NCBI GenBank assembly: GCA_036653735.1
Contig: JAVVTI010000001.1
Coordinates: forward strand, 28,865-92,864
DNA length: 64,000 bases
Origin: CAVCAD01 sp036653735
GTDB taxonomy: Bacteria > Bacillota_I > Bacilli_A > RF39 > UBA660
Direction: 5' to 3'
The position numbers and the translations under genes are program-made. The notes beneath the pieces are model-generated. The model worked only from the letters and a program-made list of their open reading frames with translations, was not told the origin of the DNA and made no database searches. This document shows, piece by piece, positions 53,758-62,103 of this stretch (the stretch's first letter is position 1; every line of letters begins with the position of its first letter).

Positions 53758-54175
53758 ATATTTCAATTGGCAGAATCTCAATTGGGGTTAGGGGATAATC
53801 GTTTTCGCTATTATTAAAATCTTTTCTGTATAACCTATGGATAAAACACCTTAAGTGGTCAATATCTGTTTTATCTATACTATTTGACACAAACATTTTA
53901 TTAAACATGCCACTACGAATTTCATTCATTCTATCCATGCTAGAAATTGTTATTTGGTTTCCATTAGGTGTTAGAATAATGAAACCATCTCTAGTATAAT
54001 GATAAGGCTTTACCACATTGGTAGTACTCAATAATGATGTTAAACAGTTTGAACTTTTTAACGTTTCAACATCATCTCTTGACGGAAGAATAATTCCAAC
54101 ATGATAATCATATATATCTAGTGCTTTATCATTACACACTATAATTTGTTCTAAAATAATTTCTTGGATATTCAT
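53756..54175 (-). CDS. Hypothetical protein (139 aa)
   Basis: The start overlaps the end of the upstream helicase piece by one base. Mixed alpha/beta protein (YDYHVGIILPSRDDVETL ... HYTRDGFIILTPNGNQITI). No motif recognised. It may be a co-translated partner of the SNF2 helicase. Confidence 0.5.
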   Translation of the reverse strand: MNIQEIILEQIIVCNDKALDIYDYHVGIILPSRDDVETLKSSNCLTSLLSTTNVVKPYHYTRDGFIILTPNGNQITISSMDRMNEIRSGMFNKMFVSNSIDKTDIDHLRCFIHRLYRKDFNNSENDYPLTPIEILPIEI

Positions 54176-54522
54176 TAGCTATCCACCTCTTTCCCCATTT
54201 CAAGATATAATTCATTTACTGTATTACCTTTATTTATTAAACATTTGTATATTTTTTCGTCAATTGTATTTCTTCCTTGTAGTATTATGTAAGTGCATTT
54301 ATTAGTTTGCCCTATTCTATGTATCCTATCCTGACTTTGTTTAAATTCTTCATAACTAAAACTTAATGAATAATAAATATTATAAGTACATTTTGTAAAA
54401 GTAAGTCCTTTTCCTAATAATTGTGGGTGAGCAAATAATAATTTTATTTCACCATTCTTGAATTTTTTGATAATTTCATCACGATTCTTTGTTTTTGATG
54501 TCAATCCGACACCATTAAACAT
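54175..54522 (-). CDS. SNF2 helicase, C-terminal (motifs V-VI) part
   Basis: This frame holds the end of a superfamily 2 helicase: KLLFAHPQLLGKGLTF (motif V region) and QSQDRIHRIGQTNKCTYIIL (motif VI, arginine fingers), then a short tail. It overlaps the N-terminal piece by 22 bases in the -1 frame. A single added A near 54522 would join both as SKMFNGVGLTSK. No good ribosome site precedes its ATG. Either the gene is broken, or the two parts are co-translated, or frameshifting joins them. Confidence 0.75.
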   Translation of the reverse strand: MFNGVGLTSKTKNRDEIIKKFKNGEIKLLFAHPQLLGKGLTFTKCTYNIYYSLSFSYEEFKQSQDRIHRIGQTNKCTYIILQGRNTIDEKIYKCLINKGNTVNELYLEMGKEVDS

Positions 54523-55676
54523 TTAGATAGTTTCTCGATTTCATATATAAATTGACACCATATAATGACTTGTTTATCATTACTTATTTCTGATAAAGTT
54601 TCTTCTAATATTTTGTCTTTGTTTGTTTTAAATTCCATAATTGTTTTATCTTTATTAATTATAAAACCGCTTGTGATTTCTCTCAATTTCATTAGTTTTG
54701 CGGTAAATTCAAATTTCGACCATTCATTAATATGCTCTCTTATACTCTCTACAAAATCATTATAGTGCTCTCTTTGTGTTTTGTCAAGTTCAAATTTTTT
54801 TGTTTCAAATATCTTTTCTGGTAAATCAACACAATCTTCCTTTCTTAAAAATACTGATTTATTTCTTAGTCTATTAAAATATGAATCTTTATCTTCGTCT
54901 GTCTGATACCATCTATGTGGATTTGCCATATCTTGATGAAAATATCTTGCTCTAAACCCATGGAAATTATTTCCAAAAATATCAGAATCAATTAATTTCA
55001 TTTGTGGAAATATTTCTTCATTACTATTAGGAGTAGGGCAACCACTTAACACAAATCTATGAGGAATATAATCTATCGTTTCTAAAATAATTGAGGTAAT
55101 TTGACTTTTCATATTTTTCATTACGGAACTTTCATCAACAATTAAACATTGTATCCCCATATTTTTTATTTCATTTCTTATTATTTTAAAACTTTCATAA
55201 TTCATTACATAAATATCTGAATTAGTTTTTAAATTTTCTAATCTTTGTTCTTTTGAATTTCCCCATACATTCGTTATTTTTAATTGGGGGAAGAATTGGT
55301 TACAATCATCTATCCAAGCAGTTTCAATAACAGATAATGGACATAGCACAATTGTTTTCCCTAAATGACTTGCAATTTCAATTCCAATATTACTTTTTCC
55401 TGTGCCTGTATCTGCGAAAATTGCAAAACTTCCCTCGTTTAAAGCGTTTGATACAATATCTTTTTGATACTGCCTTAAATGTTGAGATAAATTATATTGT
55501 ATAATTTCCTTTTTTGACACTATAAAATTTTCTTCGACAAGTCCTAATTTTTGCAATTTATCAATGGAAGTGCTTGGAAATAGCCACTTCCCATCTTTAA
55601 ATTTTCTACCTTCAATAGTTCTAGCAAACGGAATTTTTTCTACTGGAATTTCTAATTCAATCATTATCCTGAACAC
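54501..55676 (-). CDS. SNF2 helicase, N-terminal (motifs I-IV) part
   Basis: Superfamily 2 ATPase core: QYQKDIVSNALNEGSFAIFADTGTGKSNI (Q-motif and Walker A near 92), LIVDESSVMKN (DESS box near 177), LSGCPTPNSNEEIF (motif III), and QVIIWCQFIYEIEKL (motif IV). It ends at LSKCLMVSD, where motif V should follow, so this frame alone is not a full helicase. The product would bind DNA but needs the next frame for activity. SNF2-type enzymes in phages are linked to replication and remodelling. It overlaps the methyltransferase by 20 bases. Confidence 0.8.
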   Translation of the reverse strand: MFRIMIELEIPVEKIPFARTIEGRKFKDGKWLFPSTSIDKLQKLGLVEENFIVSKKEIIQYNLSQHLRQYQKDIVSNALNEGSFAIFADTGTGKSNIGIEIASHLGKTIVLCPLSVIETAWIDDCNQFFPQLKITNVWGNSKEQRLENLKTNSDIYVMNYESFKIIRNEIKNMGIQCLIVDESSVMKNMKSQITSIILETIDYIPHRFVLSGCPTPNSNEEIFPQMKLIDSDIFGNNFHGFRARYFHQDMANPHRWYQTDEDKDSYFNRLRNKSVFLRKEDCVDLPEKIFETKKFELDKTQREHYNDFVESIREHINEWSKFEFTAKLMKLREITSGFIINKDKTIMEFKTNKDKILEETLSEISNDKQVIIWCQFIYEIEKLSKCLMVSD

Positions 55677-56685
55677 TTTCTTTTGATGAATCTCTAATTT
55701 CTTTGATTTCTTTTGCTTTAACCCCTAATGATTTTAGCTCTTCTGATAATACTTTAATATCATTTTGTAATTTCTTTTTTCTATCTACCATTTCTTTTTG
55801 TTCTTTTTTACTCTCTTTAGCAATAGTTGACTGTTCTTTACCGGCATCTAACTCAATTTTAAATCTTGCTTTCATATTTTCAATTGAATCAGTGGTTTCT
55901 AAATCTTCATCTTTTAATAAATCAAATCTCTTTTCGATTGCCAAGTCATAAAATTCTTTATTTAATTCAATCCCAATAGCATTTCGTCCATTTTCAAGAG
56001 CTACTTTATTTACAGTGCCAGCACCTGCAAATGGGTCTAATACAGTGTCATTAGGGCAAGACCATAGTTTTATACACCTTTTTACTAATTCTTCTGCAAA
56101 TGGGGTTGTATGCCCAATTCCACTATTAGAAATATTCCATACAGAATCTGCCCATTCTGCCCATTCTGCTAGTGTAATATCAGAAGCCTTGATTAATTCG
56201 CATTCTCCCTCTTTTTTATAAACATAAACAAAACCTACATTCGCCGCTAAGATAGTATCTCTTGCTTTCATATTTCTGTAATATAAATTCCCTTGTGCCA
56301 ACATTGCTCTTTGTGCTGAATATTTTCTCCAAAATGCTTTACTCCAAAGTGAAAACTTATTATTCAGCATAATTCTATTAATATCTCCCGTAAGACTTTC
56401 TTGCCCCATTTTATTATCTCTACCTAAAGTATAGTTATAATCTTCGTATTGGATACAGAATTTTCCACCTTGTTTTAGTACTCTCTGACATTCTTTTATC
56501 ACCAGTTCTAGTAGATAATAATATTCTTCATAACTTTCACAGTTTGATAAATCGCTAGGGTCATTACTATATACTCTTAAATTATGATAAGGTGGGCTAG
56601 TAATAATCAAATCTACACTTTCAGATTCCATTTTCTTTAATTCTTTAAGACAATCTCCGTTAATCCAATCATTTTTTAATCTCAT
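55657..56685 (-). CDS. DNA methyltransferase of the N4/N6 (class beta) type
   Basis: Methylates adenine N6 or cytosine N4. The 342-residue protein has SPPY (30-33) near the N-terminus and DPFAGAGT near 210, which is the beta-class order. SPPY rather than DPPY leans to N4-cytosine. A coiled-coil tail of about 90 charged residues follows, which is unusual. I use the ATG at 56685 (AGAGGTG site); an earlier ATG at 56703 overlaps the upstream gene. No partner endonuclease is seen. Confidence 0.85.
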   Translation of the reverse strand: MRLKNDWINGDCLKELKKMESESVDLIITSPPYHNLRVYSNDPSDLSNCESYEEYYYLLELVIKECQRVLKQGGKFCIQYEDYNYTLGRDNKMGQESLTGDINRIMLNNKFSLWSKAFWRKYSAQRAMLAQGNLYYRNMKARDTILAANVGFVYVYKKEGECELIKASDITLAEWAEWADSVWNISNSGIGHTTPFAEELVKRCIKLWSCPNDTVLDPFAGAGTVNKVALENGRNAIGIELNKEFYDLAIEKRFDLLKDEDLETTDSIENMKARFKIELDAGKEQSTIAKESKKEQKEMVDRKKKLQNDIKVLSEELKSLGVKAKEIKEIRDSSKESVQDND

Positions 56686-56687
56686 CA

Positions 56688-57086
56688 TTACACCTCTTTC
56701 CACATATAGTCAAACATCTCTTCAAAACTAGGAATATAAATACTAAAATCATTTTTTTTATGAACTTTTACCATGCAAGGAATTCTCCCATCATAATCAA
56801 TATGTCTTAATAAAATAAATTCTCCATCTTCAAAACTTTTACACGTAAACATTAAATCAGATTGATTTACAGTTCCTAACTCATTTTCATCATCTTGTTC
56901 TTGTAAAATATTTATCATATCACCAAACGTTATCCATTTTTCTGTGCCACATATTTTATCTTCATCATCATCTTCCCAATTACTGATATCAATACTCACA
57001 TTATTTTTACAATTAATTACTGGAATATCATTATATATTTTTTCAATAAAATCTAAATCATTACTTGTAATACTAATGGTTTTCAT
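56688..57086 (-). CDS. Hypothetical acidic protein (132 aa)
   Basis: Asp/Glu-rich protein (NWEDDDEDKICGTEKWITFG) directly upstream of the methyltransferase and overlapping the end of the frameshifted zinc-ribbon gene by 14 bases. Its acidic nature could mimic DNA, as some anti-restriction proteins do, but no known family is recognised. Confidence 0.5.
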   Translation of the reverse strand: MKTISITSNDLDFIEKIYNDIPVINCKNNVSIDISNWEDDDEDKICGTEKWITFGDMINILQEQDDENELGTVNQSDLMFTCKSFEDGEFILLRHIDYDGRIPCMVKVHKKNDFSIYIPSFEEMFDYMWKEV

Positions 57087-57464
57087 TATTAAATTCCTCC
57101 AAATATTCTCTTGTGAGATTATAGTAGCACGTGTTTAATTTCTTTATTGCAAAATTTAGTAAATCATCATTATGTACTTTTAAGCCATTACAGAAAGGAC
57201 AATATTTTGAATTAATTTCAATATCGCCATCACGTATGACTTCCCCTATTTCATAATCAGCCCCATCTATTCCATATTTTTCTATTTGCTCTTTTGTGCC
57301 ATCATATTTTACATTATAATCATATATATATATCTGCTATTTAATTGACCTGTATTTACAAGGCAACCTGTACAAAGTGAATGACCACATTCATCACATT
57401 TTCCGACATATTCGGCATGGTAAGTATCTCCACAACATTCACACGTTTCATAGCCTATTGACAT
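57073..57464 (-). pseudogene. Zinc-ribbon protein gene interrupted at a (TA)6 repeat
   Basis: From the ATG at 57464 the frame encodes two zinc-ribbon pairs (CECCGD ... CDECGH ... CTGC) and stops at 57309. After the (TA)6 run (57322-57333) the other frame continues as DYNVKYDGTKEQIEKYGIDG ... CPFCNG and ends at 57073. Loss or gain of one TA unit leaves a 2-base shift, so a change of a single repeat restores or breaks a protein of about 130 residues. A phase-variable or decayed gene. Confidence 0.65.
57322..57333. repeat. (AT)6 dinucleotide repeat at the frameshift
   Basis: Twelve bases of alternating A and T lie exactly where the reading frame of the zinc-ribbon gene changes. Dinucleotide tracts slip readily in replication. 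Confidence 0.8.
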
Positions 57465-57483
57465 TTTTTATCTCGCTTTCTAA

Positions 57484-57514
57484 TAATAAGGGATACCATT
57501 TGATACCCCTTATT
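57484..57514 (-). terminator. Hairpin after the RecA-fold ATPase gene
   Basis: AATAAGGGgTA and TAtCCCTTATT (minus strand) pair with one mismatch and a short loop. The T-run is weak (TTATTATTA), so partial termination is likely. Confidence 0.55.
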
Positions 57515-57524
57515 CAATTAATTT

Positions 57525-58541
57525 TTATTCTATAATAATTCCTCTGTCGCATGAAAATGAAACAAACTCATTATAAATATTCCCTAATTCTGTTATTTCA
57601 TCATCAGTCGCATTTGTAATTTTCTTTCCAGCGCCTAGTTGTTCCTCAATCGTTTCGTTTACATAAGATGGATAAAGCTTAAATAATTTAGCACAATATG
57701 GCTTGATTAATTCAAAGTAATCTTCTTTCGTCATAGCATTGTTTGTTACTTTAAATTCTTTCAATCCTACATTTTCATCTTTTGCCGATTGTTCAATTGC
57801 TTTTTCAATTGCCGACATTAAATTTTCAGCAGTAAATGGGTCAATAAAAGTTTGAATTGCATATCGACTTCTTGCGAATGCTCCTTTAGTTTCTTTGCAA
57901 AGTGCTTTTGAATAGATAGTGTCATTGGTTTCTGCGTCAATTCCTTGTGCTTTTAAGAAGAATACAAAATCGCATAAGTTACGGACAAATTTTGTTGAAC
58001 CCTTTTCTTTATCACTTCCGTATGGAATAACTCTTGTATAAACTTCGCCTGTTATTTCATCTGTAACTTCTACTGTTTGACCGTGTGATAAAAAGACCAC
58101 TGTATATCCGAACATTGTAAGTAAATTTATCTGTTTTTTAAACATTGCTCTAGCAACCATATAGCCATTTGGATTTCCGTCACTTGCTTTCTGAACCATT
58201 CCGACTTCTAACACACCATATCTAAGTGCCACTTTCTCTTCGGCTCTAGCAACTAATTCTTCTACTACATCAATAATAACTGTCTGATATACTTTACTTG
58301 CTTTATCATAATCAGATGTCAACTGTTTTACAATTACTGTGAAATCGTCCCAACTTGTAATAGGGAATTTAGGACAACTTCGGCTATTACCCCCACTCTC
58401 TGCCATTAATAACATTGGTTTTGGTAATCGTGTAGATTGGAATGTTTTGCCTGTATCAGAATCACCATACAACATTATTTTCTGTGCTTGTAAACCACTT
58501 ACAATTTCAGTTTGTTGTGGTGCAAAAATATCTACTTTCAT
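57525..58541 (-). CDS. RecA-fold ATPase (AAA_24/Sak4-like recombination protein)
   Basis: 338-residue P-loop protein with Walker A GDSDTGKT (26-33) and Walker B QTVIIDVVEEL near 88-98. The AAA_24 type is common in phages and includes Sak4-like single-strand annealing proteins. It lies next to the SSB gene, where such annealing ATPases act together with SSB. The C-terminal third is variable. Sak4 identity is inferred, not proven. Confidence 0.7.
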   Translation of the reverse strand: MKVDIFAPQQTEIVSGLQAQKIMLYGDSDTGKTFQSTRLPKPMLLMAESGGNSRSCPKFPITSWDDFTVIVKQLTSDYDKASKVYQTVIIDVVEELVARAEEKVALRYGVLEVGMVQKASDGNPNGYMVARAMFKKQINLLTMFGYTVVFLSHGQTVEVTDEITGEVYTRVIPYGSDKEKGSTKFVRNLCDFVFFLKAQGIDAETNDTIYSKALCKETKGAFARSRYAIQTFIDPFTAENLMSAIEKAIEQSAKDENVGLKEFKVTNNAMTKEDYFELIKPYCAKLFKLYPSYVNETIEEQLGAGKKITNATDDEITELGNIYNEFVSFSCDRGIIIE

Positions 58542-58570
58542 TCTTTTCTCCTTAATTTTATTTTATGTAA

Positions 58571-58591
58571 AAAGGGGAATTTCACCCCTTT
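58571..58591 (-). terminator. Terminator after the SSB gene
   Basis: A 7-bp GC-rich stem (AAAGGGG/CCCCTTT) and a 7-base loop, then TT in the minus direction. It separates SSB from the ATPase gene. Confidence 0.7.
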
Positions 58592-58604
58592 ATTTAATTA
58601 TATT

Positions 58605-59546
58605 TTAAGCGAATGGGTCATTTTCGTCAACTTTTACAGAACTCTTTTTTGTGCCTAGTCCAGTTTTTGGTTTATCTGTTCCTTTATATTTTCTTGCTTG
58701 AATTTTAGATGCAATTAAAATATCTCTTTCTTTTAACAATTCTTTCATTGATTCCATTTCGATAAATTTATCATTTTCTTCATCTAATTTTGGGTCACCT
58801 CCGAATACATTAAATTCTGTAATTGTAAATCCCATTGTAATATTGCTTTCTCTCCGTCCAAAATGCCCCTCTTTTACTGTATTATCACCACCAATTTGGA
58901 CTTGTAATACTTCTAAGTCTAGTTGGCAACAATCCCCTAATTCATATAAGTCTTTAAAATCGTCTGATAAGTCTTTATCAACAATAATTTTTAATGGAAT
59001 AACATTAATCCCACCATCTGCCCCACCACTTAAATAACAAAACTCAACGATTAACCGACCTGTTTCCTCTTCGTTTTTAATTTCTGGAAGAATTGATTTT
59101 ACCATTCCTGTTAGTTTACCGTCCGCGACATCTTTTTCTGGAACACCACTACTTGTAATCTGGAAAGTATTTAACTGTGGGAAAGCTTTAAATTCACCTT
59201 GTTCATTAGCATAAGAATTTTCACTCACAGAACATTCAGCCATTACTCTTTTCCCTTTTTCATATTCCATAATTGTTTGTAATGCTTTAAATCTCGGATT
59301 CTCAATTAGTTTTCCTTTTTCTTCTTTCATACAGTATGTTGGAAAAAATTCAAGACCATAAATTTCTCCGTTCGATTCAATTGTTAAACTAGGATTTTTA
59401 AATTCTTTTTTTACAATCGCTCCTTTTAATTTTGAATTATTCTTATTTATAATTTCTGCATCGTACATTAAATTAATTTCATCAATTGTTCCTACAATCT
59501 GAAACTTATTAAAACTTTTTTTTAATTCTTTCTTATTTTCGCTCAT
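58605..59546 (-). CDS. Single-stranded DNA-binding protein (phage SSB)
   Basis: 313-residue protein with beta-rich OB-like segments (about 14-120 and 140-250) and an acidic, flexible C-terminus ending DENDPFA, like the protein-docking tip of bacterial SSB (DDDIPF). The last ten residues are therefore likely to bind partner proteins such as the polymerase, RecJ and the RecA-like ATPase. Larger than E. coli SSB, as in several phages. Strong leader with AGGAGA. Confidence 0.7.
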   Translation of the reverse strand: MSENKKELKKSFNKFQIVGTIDEINLMYDAEIINKNNSKLKGAIVKKEFKNPSLTIESNGEIYGLEFFPTYCMKEEKGKLIENPRFKALQTIMEYEKGKRVMAECSVSENSYANEQGEFKAFPQLNTFQITSSGVPEKDVADGKLTGMVKSILPEIKNEEETGRLIVEFCYLSGGADGGINVIPLKIIVDKDLSDDFKDLYELGDCCQLDLEVLQVQIGGDNTVKEGHFGRRESNITMGFTITEFNVFGGDPKLDEENDKFIEMESMKELLKERDILIASKIQARKYKGTDKPKTGLGTKKSSVKVDENDPFA

Positions 59547-59656
59547 TTAATTTCTCCTATTATTTAATTTATTTTATGTAACATATATAATTACAAGCAA
59601 TTACATTTCATCCATTGCTTAATATTTCTGTCTTTCCTGACACTCTATTTTATGTA

Positions 59657-59678
59657 AAATAGGCAATTTATCCTATTT
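59657..59678 (-). terminator. Small hairpin at the end of the 82-aa gene
   Basis: AAATAGG and CCTATTT pair with an 8-base loop across the stop codon region; followed by few T. Weak terminator. Confidence 0.45.
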
Positions 59679-59921
59679 ATTGGAAACTTCCTCAATTATA
59701 TTCTTTGCTTTTATGGAAGTTTTACACCAGTTTTTAATATCCTCTACTGTTTTGAAGGTACCATTGTTAATCATATCTATAATAACTTGATGTGATACTT
59801 CACCGCCTTGTGCTAATCCTTTAATATGGATTTCTTTTAATCTTTTATTAAAACTTTCTATAATTTTATCTACATTTCCATCATTAAAATGTTCAATGAT
59901 TTCGCCATTCATATTTCCCAT
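59673..59921 (-). CDS. Hypothetical helical protein (82 aa)
   Basis: Small helical protein (KIIESFNKRLKEIHIKGLAQGGEV) directly behind a perfect promoter. No recognised motif. Its place upstream of SSB suggests a regulator or recombination accessory. Confidence 0.5.
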   Translation of the reverse strand: MGNMNGEIIEHFNDGNVDKIIESFNKRLKEIHIKGLAQGGEVSHQVIIDMINNGTFKTVEDIKNWCKTSIKAKNIIEEVSNK

Positions 59922-59947
59922 TTTTTACCTTCTCTCGTTGTTTATAT

Positions 59948-59976
59948 ATTATAATATACTATTTATCTTTTGTCAA
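59948..59976 (-). promoter_or_regulatory. Promoter in the end of the ThyX-like gene
   Basis: Minus-strand TTGACA (59976-59971), 17 bases, TATAAT (59953-59948). The -35 lies in the last codons of the ThyX-like gene, the same arrangement as at 37088-37116. Confidence 0.8.
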
Positions 59977-60588
59977 GTCAAATATAATTAGTTCTTCGGT
60001 ATATGGTAAAGTTTTTACCCATTCCACAAAATCTACCGACCATTCTGTTAATTTATGGTTTCTTCTTGCAAAGTACATATTTCTTAATACTTGATAGCTT
60101 AAAACAACTGTTCGTTTCTGTAACCACGAGTTTGGAAGTAATTGTAATAATTCTCGCCAATACCTTTTATCTTTTGTTTCAAGATATTTCAGTCTTAAGT
60201 CTTCTAAACGATTAATTAGTGTATCCCATATTTCTGTATTTGTATCCTTATCACATTCAAAGCAATCTATGGTAATCGGGGTAGTTGCTAATTTATGCAT
60301 CTTACTAGTCGAATTAGCTACTGTTCCGACTTTATACGTGTCAAATTCAGACCACCAATACATAGGGGCTGTGATATCTACACTAGCCATAATTTGACGC
60401 ATAAACTTGCTATGGTCAGAACCCGATAGAATCAATCTTTGCATTAAAGATGAATCATTCTTACCTAATATGAAATAATTCTCATTATTATAAGTTCTAC
60501 TATCGCATTTATTCCATGATTCAAGAGGATTTCTCATTCCTCTAATTGCGTGCATAAAACCCCATGTACTTGTAAAATTAAATTCCAT
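59959..60588 (-). CDS. ThyX-like (flavin-dependent thymidylate synthase fold) protein
   Basis: The 209-residue protein has the segment MRQIMASVDITAPMYWWSEFDTYKVGTVANSTSKMHKL and, near the end, LPNSWLQKRTVVLSYQVLRNMYFARRNHKLTEW. Both recall ThyX proteins in order and helix pattern (the second resembles LP....R...T.N...L.....LR). The classical RHRxxSxNExSxR signature is replaced by EFDTYKVGTVANSTSK, so catalysis may be altered; it could make a modified base or act on another nucleotide. Identification is by overall resemblance. Confidence 0.5.
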   Translation of the reverse strand: MEFNFTSTWGFMHAIRGMRNPLESWNKCDSRTYNNENYFILGKNDSSLMQRLILSGSDHSKFMRQIMASVDITAPMYWWSEFDTYKVGTVANSTSKMHKLATTPITIDCFECDKDTNTEIWDTLINRLEDLRLKYLETKDKRYWRELLQLLPNSWLQKRTVVLSYQVLRNMYFARRNHKLTEWSVDFVEWVKTLPYTEELIIFDLTKDK

Positions 60589-60621
60589 ATTATTTCTCTC
60601 CTACAATTTTAATTTCATATC

Positions 60622-61212
60622 CTAATTCTTTTCAATTTCTTCAATTGTTAATTCTTTTTTAGGCTCTTCATATTCCCATAATAATTCTCTATCATCAATT
60701 GTATTTTGATTTAAAGCATCTTTTTTATAACCATAAACTTTTACAATATCATATGAAGAAAAACTTGGTAAATCATTTTTTAATCTGATATTTTTGATAG
60801 CAGCTTTTCTATTCCAAGTTTTGGTATCATATAAACTCAATCCACAATGGTCTGTCACCACCATACATCTGCTTCCCTTTACTATTTCTACCATGTAACC
60901 ACTTTTCAAATCTTCAATTGTAAATTCTTTTTCCATATAATCACTCCATTCTAAAATTATATAGCCACATTCTTTGTAATAATCAGTGGAGCCATGAAAT
61001 AGAGAGCCATAAAGGGAACGGTAACAAGTTTCTGCTCCATGCACATAATAACAAGTGGTTTCCGAACTATTTTCATCATCATCATCACTATTTATCCAAT
61101 GACAACCATTTTCATCAGCACATTTAATAAAATCTTTTGCTTCCTCTTCTGTTTTACAATGAATAGCGATATCTTTGTTTATAAAACTGCTCCAGTTAAA
61201 CTCTTTTCTCAT
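60622..61212 (-). CDS. Early paralog family protein, copy 1 (196 aa)
   Basis: The N-terminal half (FNWSSFINKDIAIHCKTEEEAKDFI) is a common Firmicutes phage module of unknown function. The second half (KEFTIEDLKSGYMVEIVKGSRCMVV ...) is shared, with near-identical DNA, with the gene at 63033-63917. It ends in a lysine-glutamate tail. Each copy has its own promoter with the same sequence. Confidence 0.65.
   Translation of the reverse strand: MRKEFNWSSFINKDIAIHCKTEEEAKDFIKCADENGCHWINSDDDDENSSETTCYYVHGAETCYRSLYGSLFHGSTDYYKECGYIILEWSDYMEKEFTIEDLKSGYMVEIVKGSRCMVVTDHCGLSLYDTKTWNRKAAIKNIRLKNDLPSFSSYDIVKVYGYKKDALNQNTIDDRELLWEYEEPKKELTIEEIEKN
60658..60874 (-). repeat. 217-bp block nearly identical to 63360-63576
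   Basis: The shared coding segment from WEYEEPK back to SRCMVVTDHC is identical by eye to 63360-63576 (offset 2702). Flanking parts of the two genes differ, which indicates duplication or gene conversion limited to this block. The upstream leaders (61213-61298 and 63918-64000) also match with one difference. Confidence 0.85.
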
Positions 61213-61252
61213 TTTTTTATTCTCCTTCTTATTTGTTTATGAATCTAAAATC

Positions 61253-61281
61253 ATAATATCATACTATATTTAATATGTCAA
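61253..61281 (-). promoter_or_regulatory. Promoter of paralog copy 1
   Basis: Minus-strand TTGACA (61281-61276), 17 bases, TATTAT (61258-61253) with TGA before the -10. The leader is nearly identical to that of the second paralog. Confidence 0.7.
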
Positions 61282-61298
61282 CATAAATTTTAAACTTA

Positions 61299-62090
61299 TT
61301 AATTGTTAATATGTTTAATTATTACAAATTCATTCTTTTCATTTGGAATAATTATTTTATTAATAGGGGAATTTTTAAAATCTCTTGCTATAGAGTTATC
61401 ATACATAGACCGTACAATAGAATTATTGTACATTCCCAGTATTGTAGAATAATTCCACATTCCTTGTACTGCAGAGTTACAGTACATTCCTTGTACTGTA
61501 GAGTTATTATACATTGCCTTTACTATGGAATTATCATACATTGCCTGTATAATAGAATTATTAAACATTCTCGGAACTATAGAATTATCCAACATCCTCT
61601 GTATAATAGAATTATTAAACATCTCTTTTACGGTAGAATTACCTATCATCAACTGTACTGTAGAATAATCATACATATTATATACGATAGAATTATCCAA
61701 CAATACAATCACATTATTACGTAGACTACCAACTTCACACCCTTTAAGTCTATAATAACCATCAGATAATTTGTTTATTTTTTGATTTACTAGTACGTGT
61801 TCCTCCCACCAAACAATAACCGCATCCCTGAATAATTTCTCATATTTCCACTTATCTATTTCAAACCATTCAGGAACAATATCTTGGTCAACAATAAATT
61901 TCCAATCAATTGGATTTGTCCACCATTCATCATTAATTGGGATAAGTTCTGCTCGAACAAATGTTTTGCTTGCGTTTAGATAATTATCCTCAATACCTAA
62001 AGATTCCAATAAATCTGAATGGCTATCGTTTACACCCTCTGCAATGATTATCCTATTTTTAAAAATAATGCCACTTTTGAATTCACACAT
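61299..62090 (-). CDS. Nonapeptide-repeat beta-helix protein
   Basis: 263 residues. After a 130-residue N-terminal domain (WTNPIDWKFIVDQDIVPEWFEID...) come 12 repeats of 9 residues with consensus NSxVxxMxN/D (for example NSIVKAMYN NSTVQGMYC NSAVQGMWN), about residues 133-240. Regular NS/I/V/M spacing suggests a quadrilateral or left-handed beta-helix. The repeats are 27 bp in DNA. Similar proteins occur in Firmicutes phages, and DNA-mimic or surface functions have been proposed for related repeat folds. Function unknown. Confidence 0.7.
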   Translation of the reverse strand: MCEFKSGIIFKNRIIIAEGVNDSHSDLLESLGIEDNYLNASKTFVRAELIPINDEWWTNPIDWKFIVDQDIVPEWFEIDKWKYEKLFRDAVIVWWEEHVLVNQKINKLSDGYYRLKGCEVGSLRNNVIVLLDNSIVYNMYDYSTVQLMIGNSTVKEMFNNSIIQRMLDNSIVPRMFNNSIIQAMYDNSIVKAMYNNSTVQGMYCNSAVQGMWNYSTILGMYNNSIVRSMYDNSIARDFKNSPINKIIIPNEKNEFVIIKHINN

Positions 62091-62103
62091 TTTTTATTCT
62101 CCT

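Noticed and set aside
61380..61700. Regular 27-bp repeats that look like a CRISPR-type or tandem DNA array
   Set aside because: They lie in frame within a coding sequence and encode nonapeptide units with conserved residues; there are no spacers and no cas genes.
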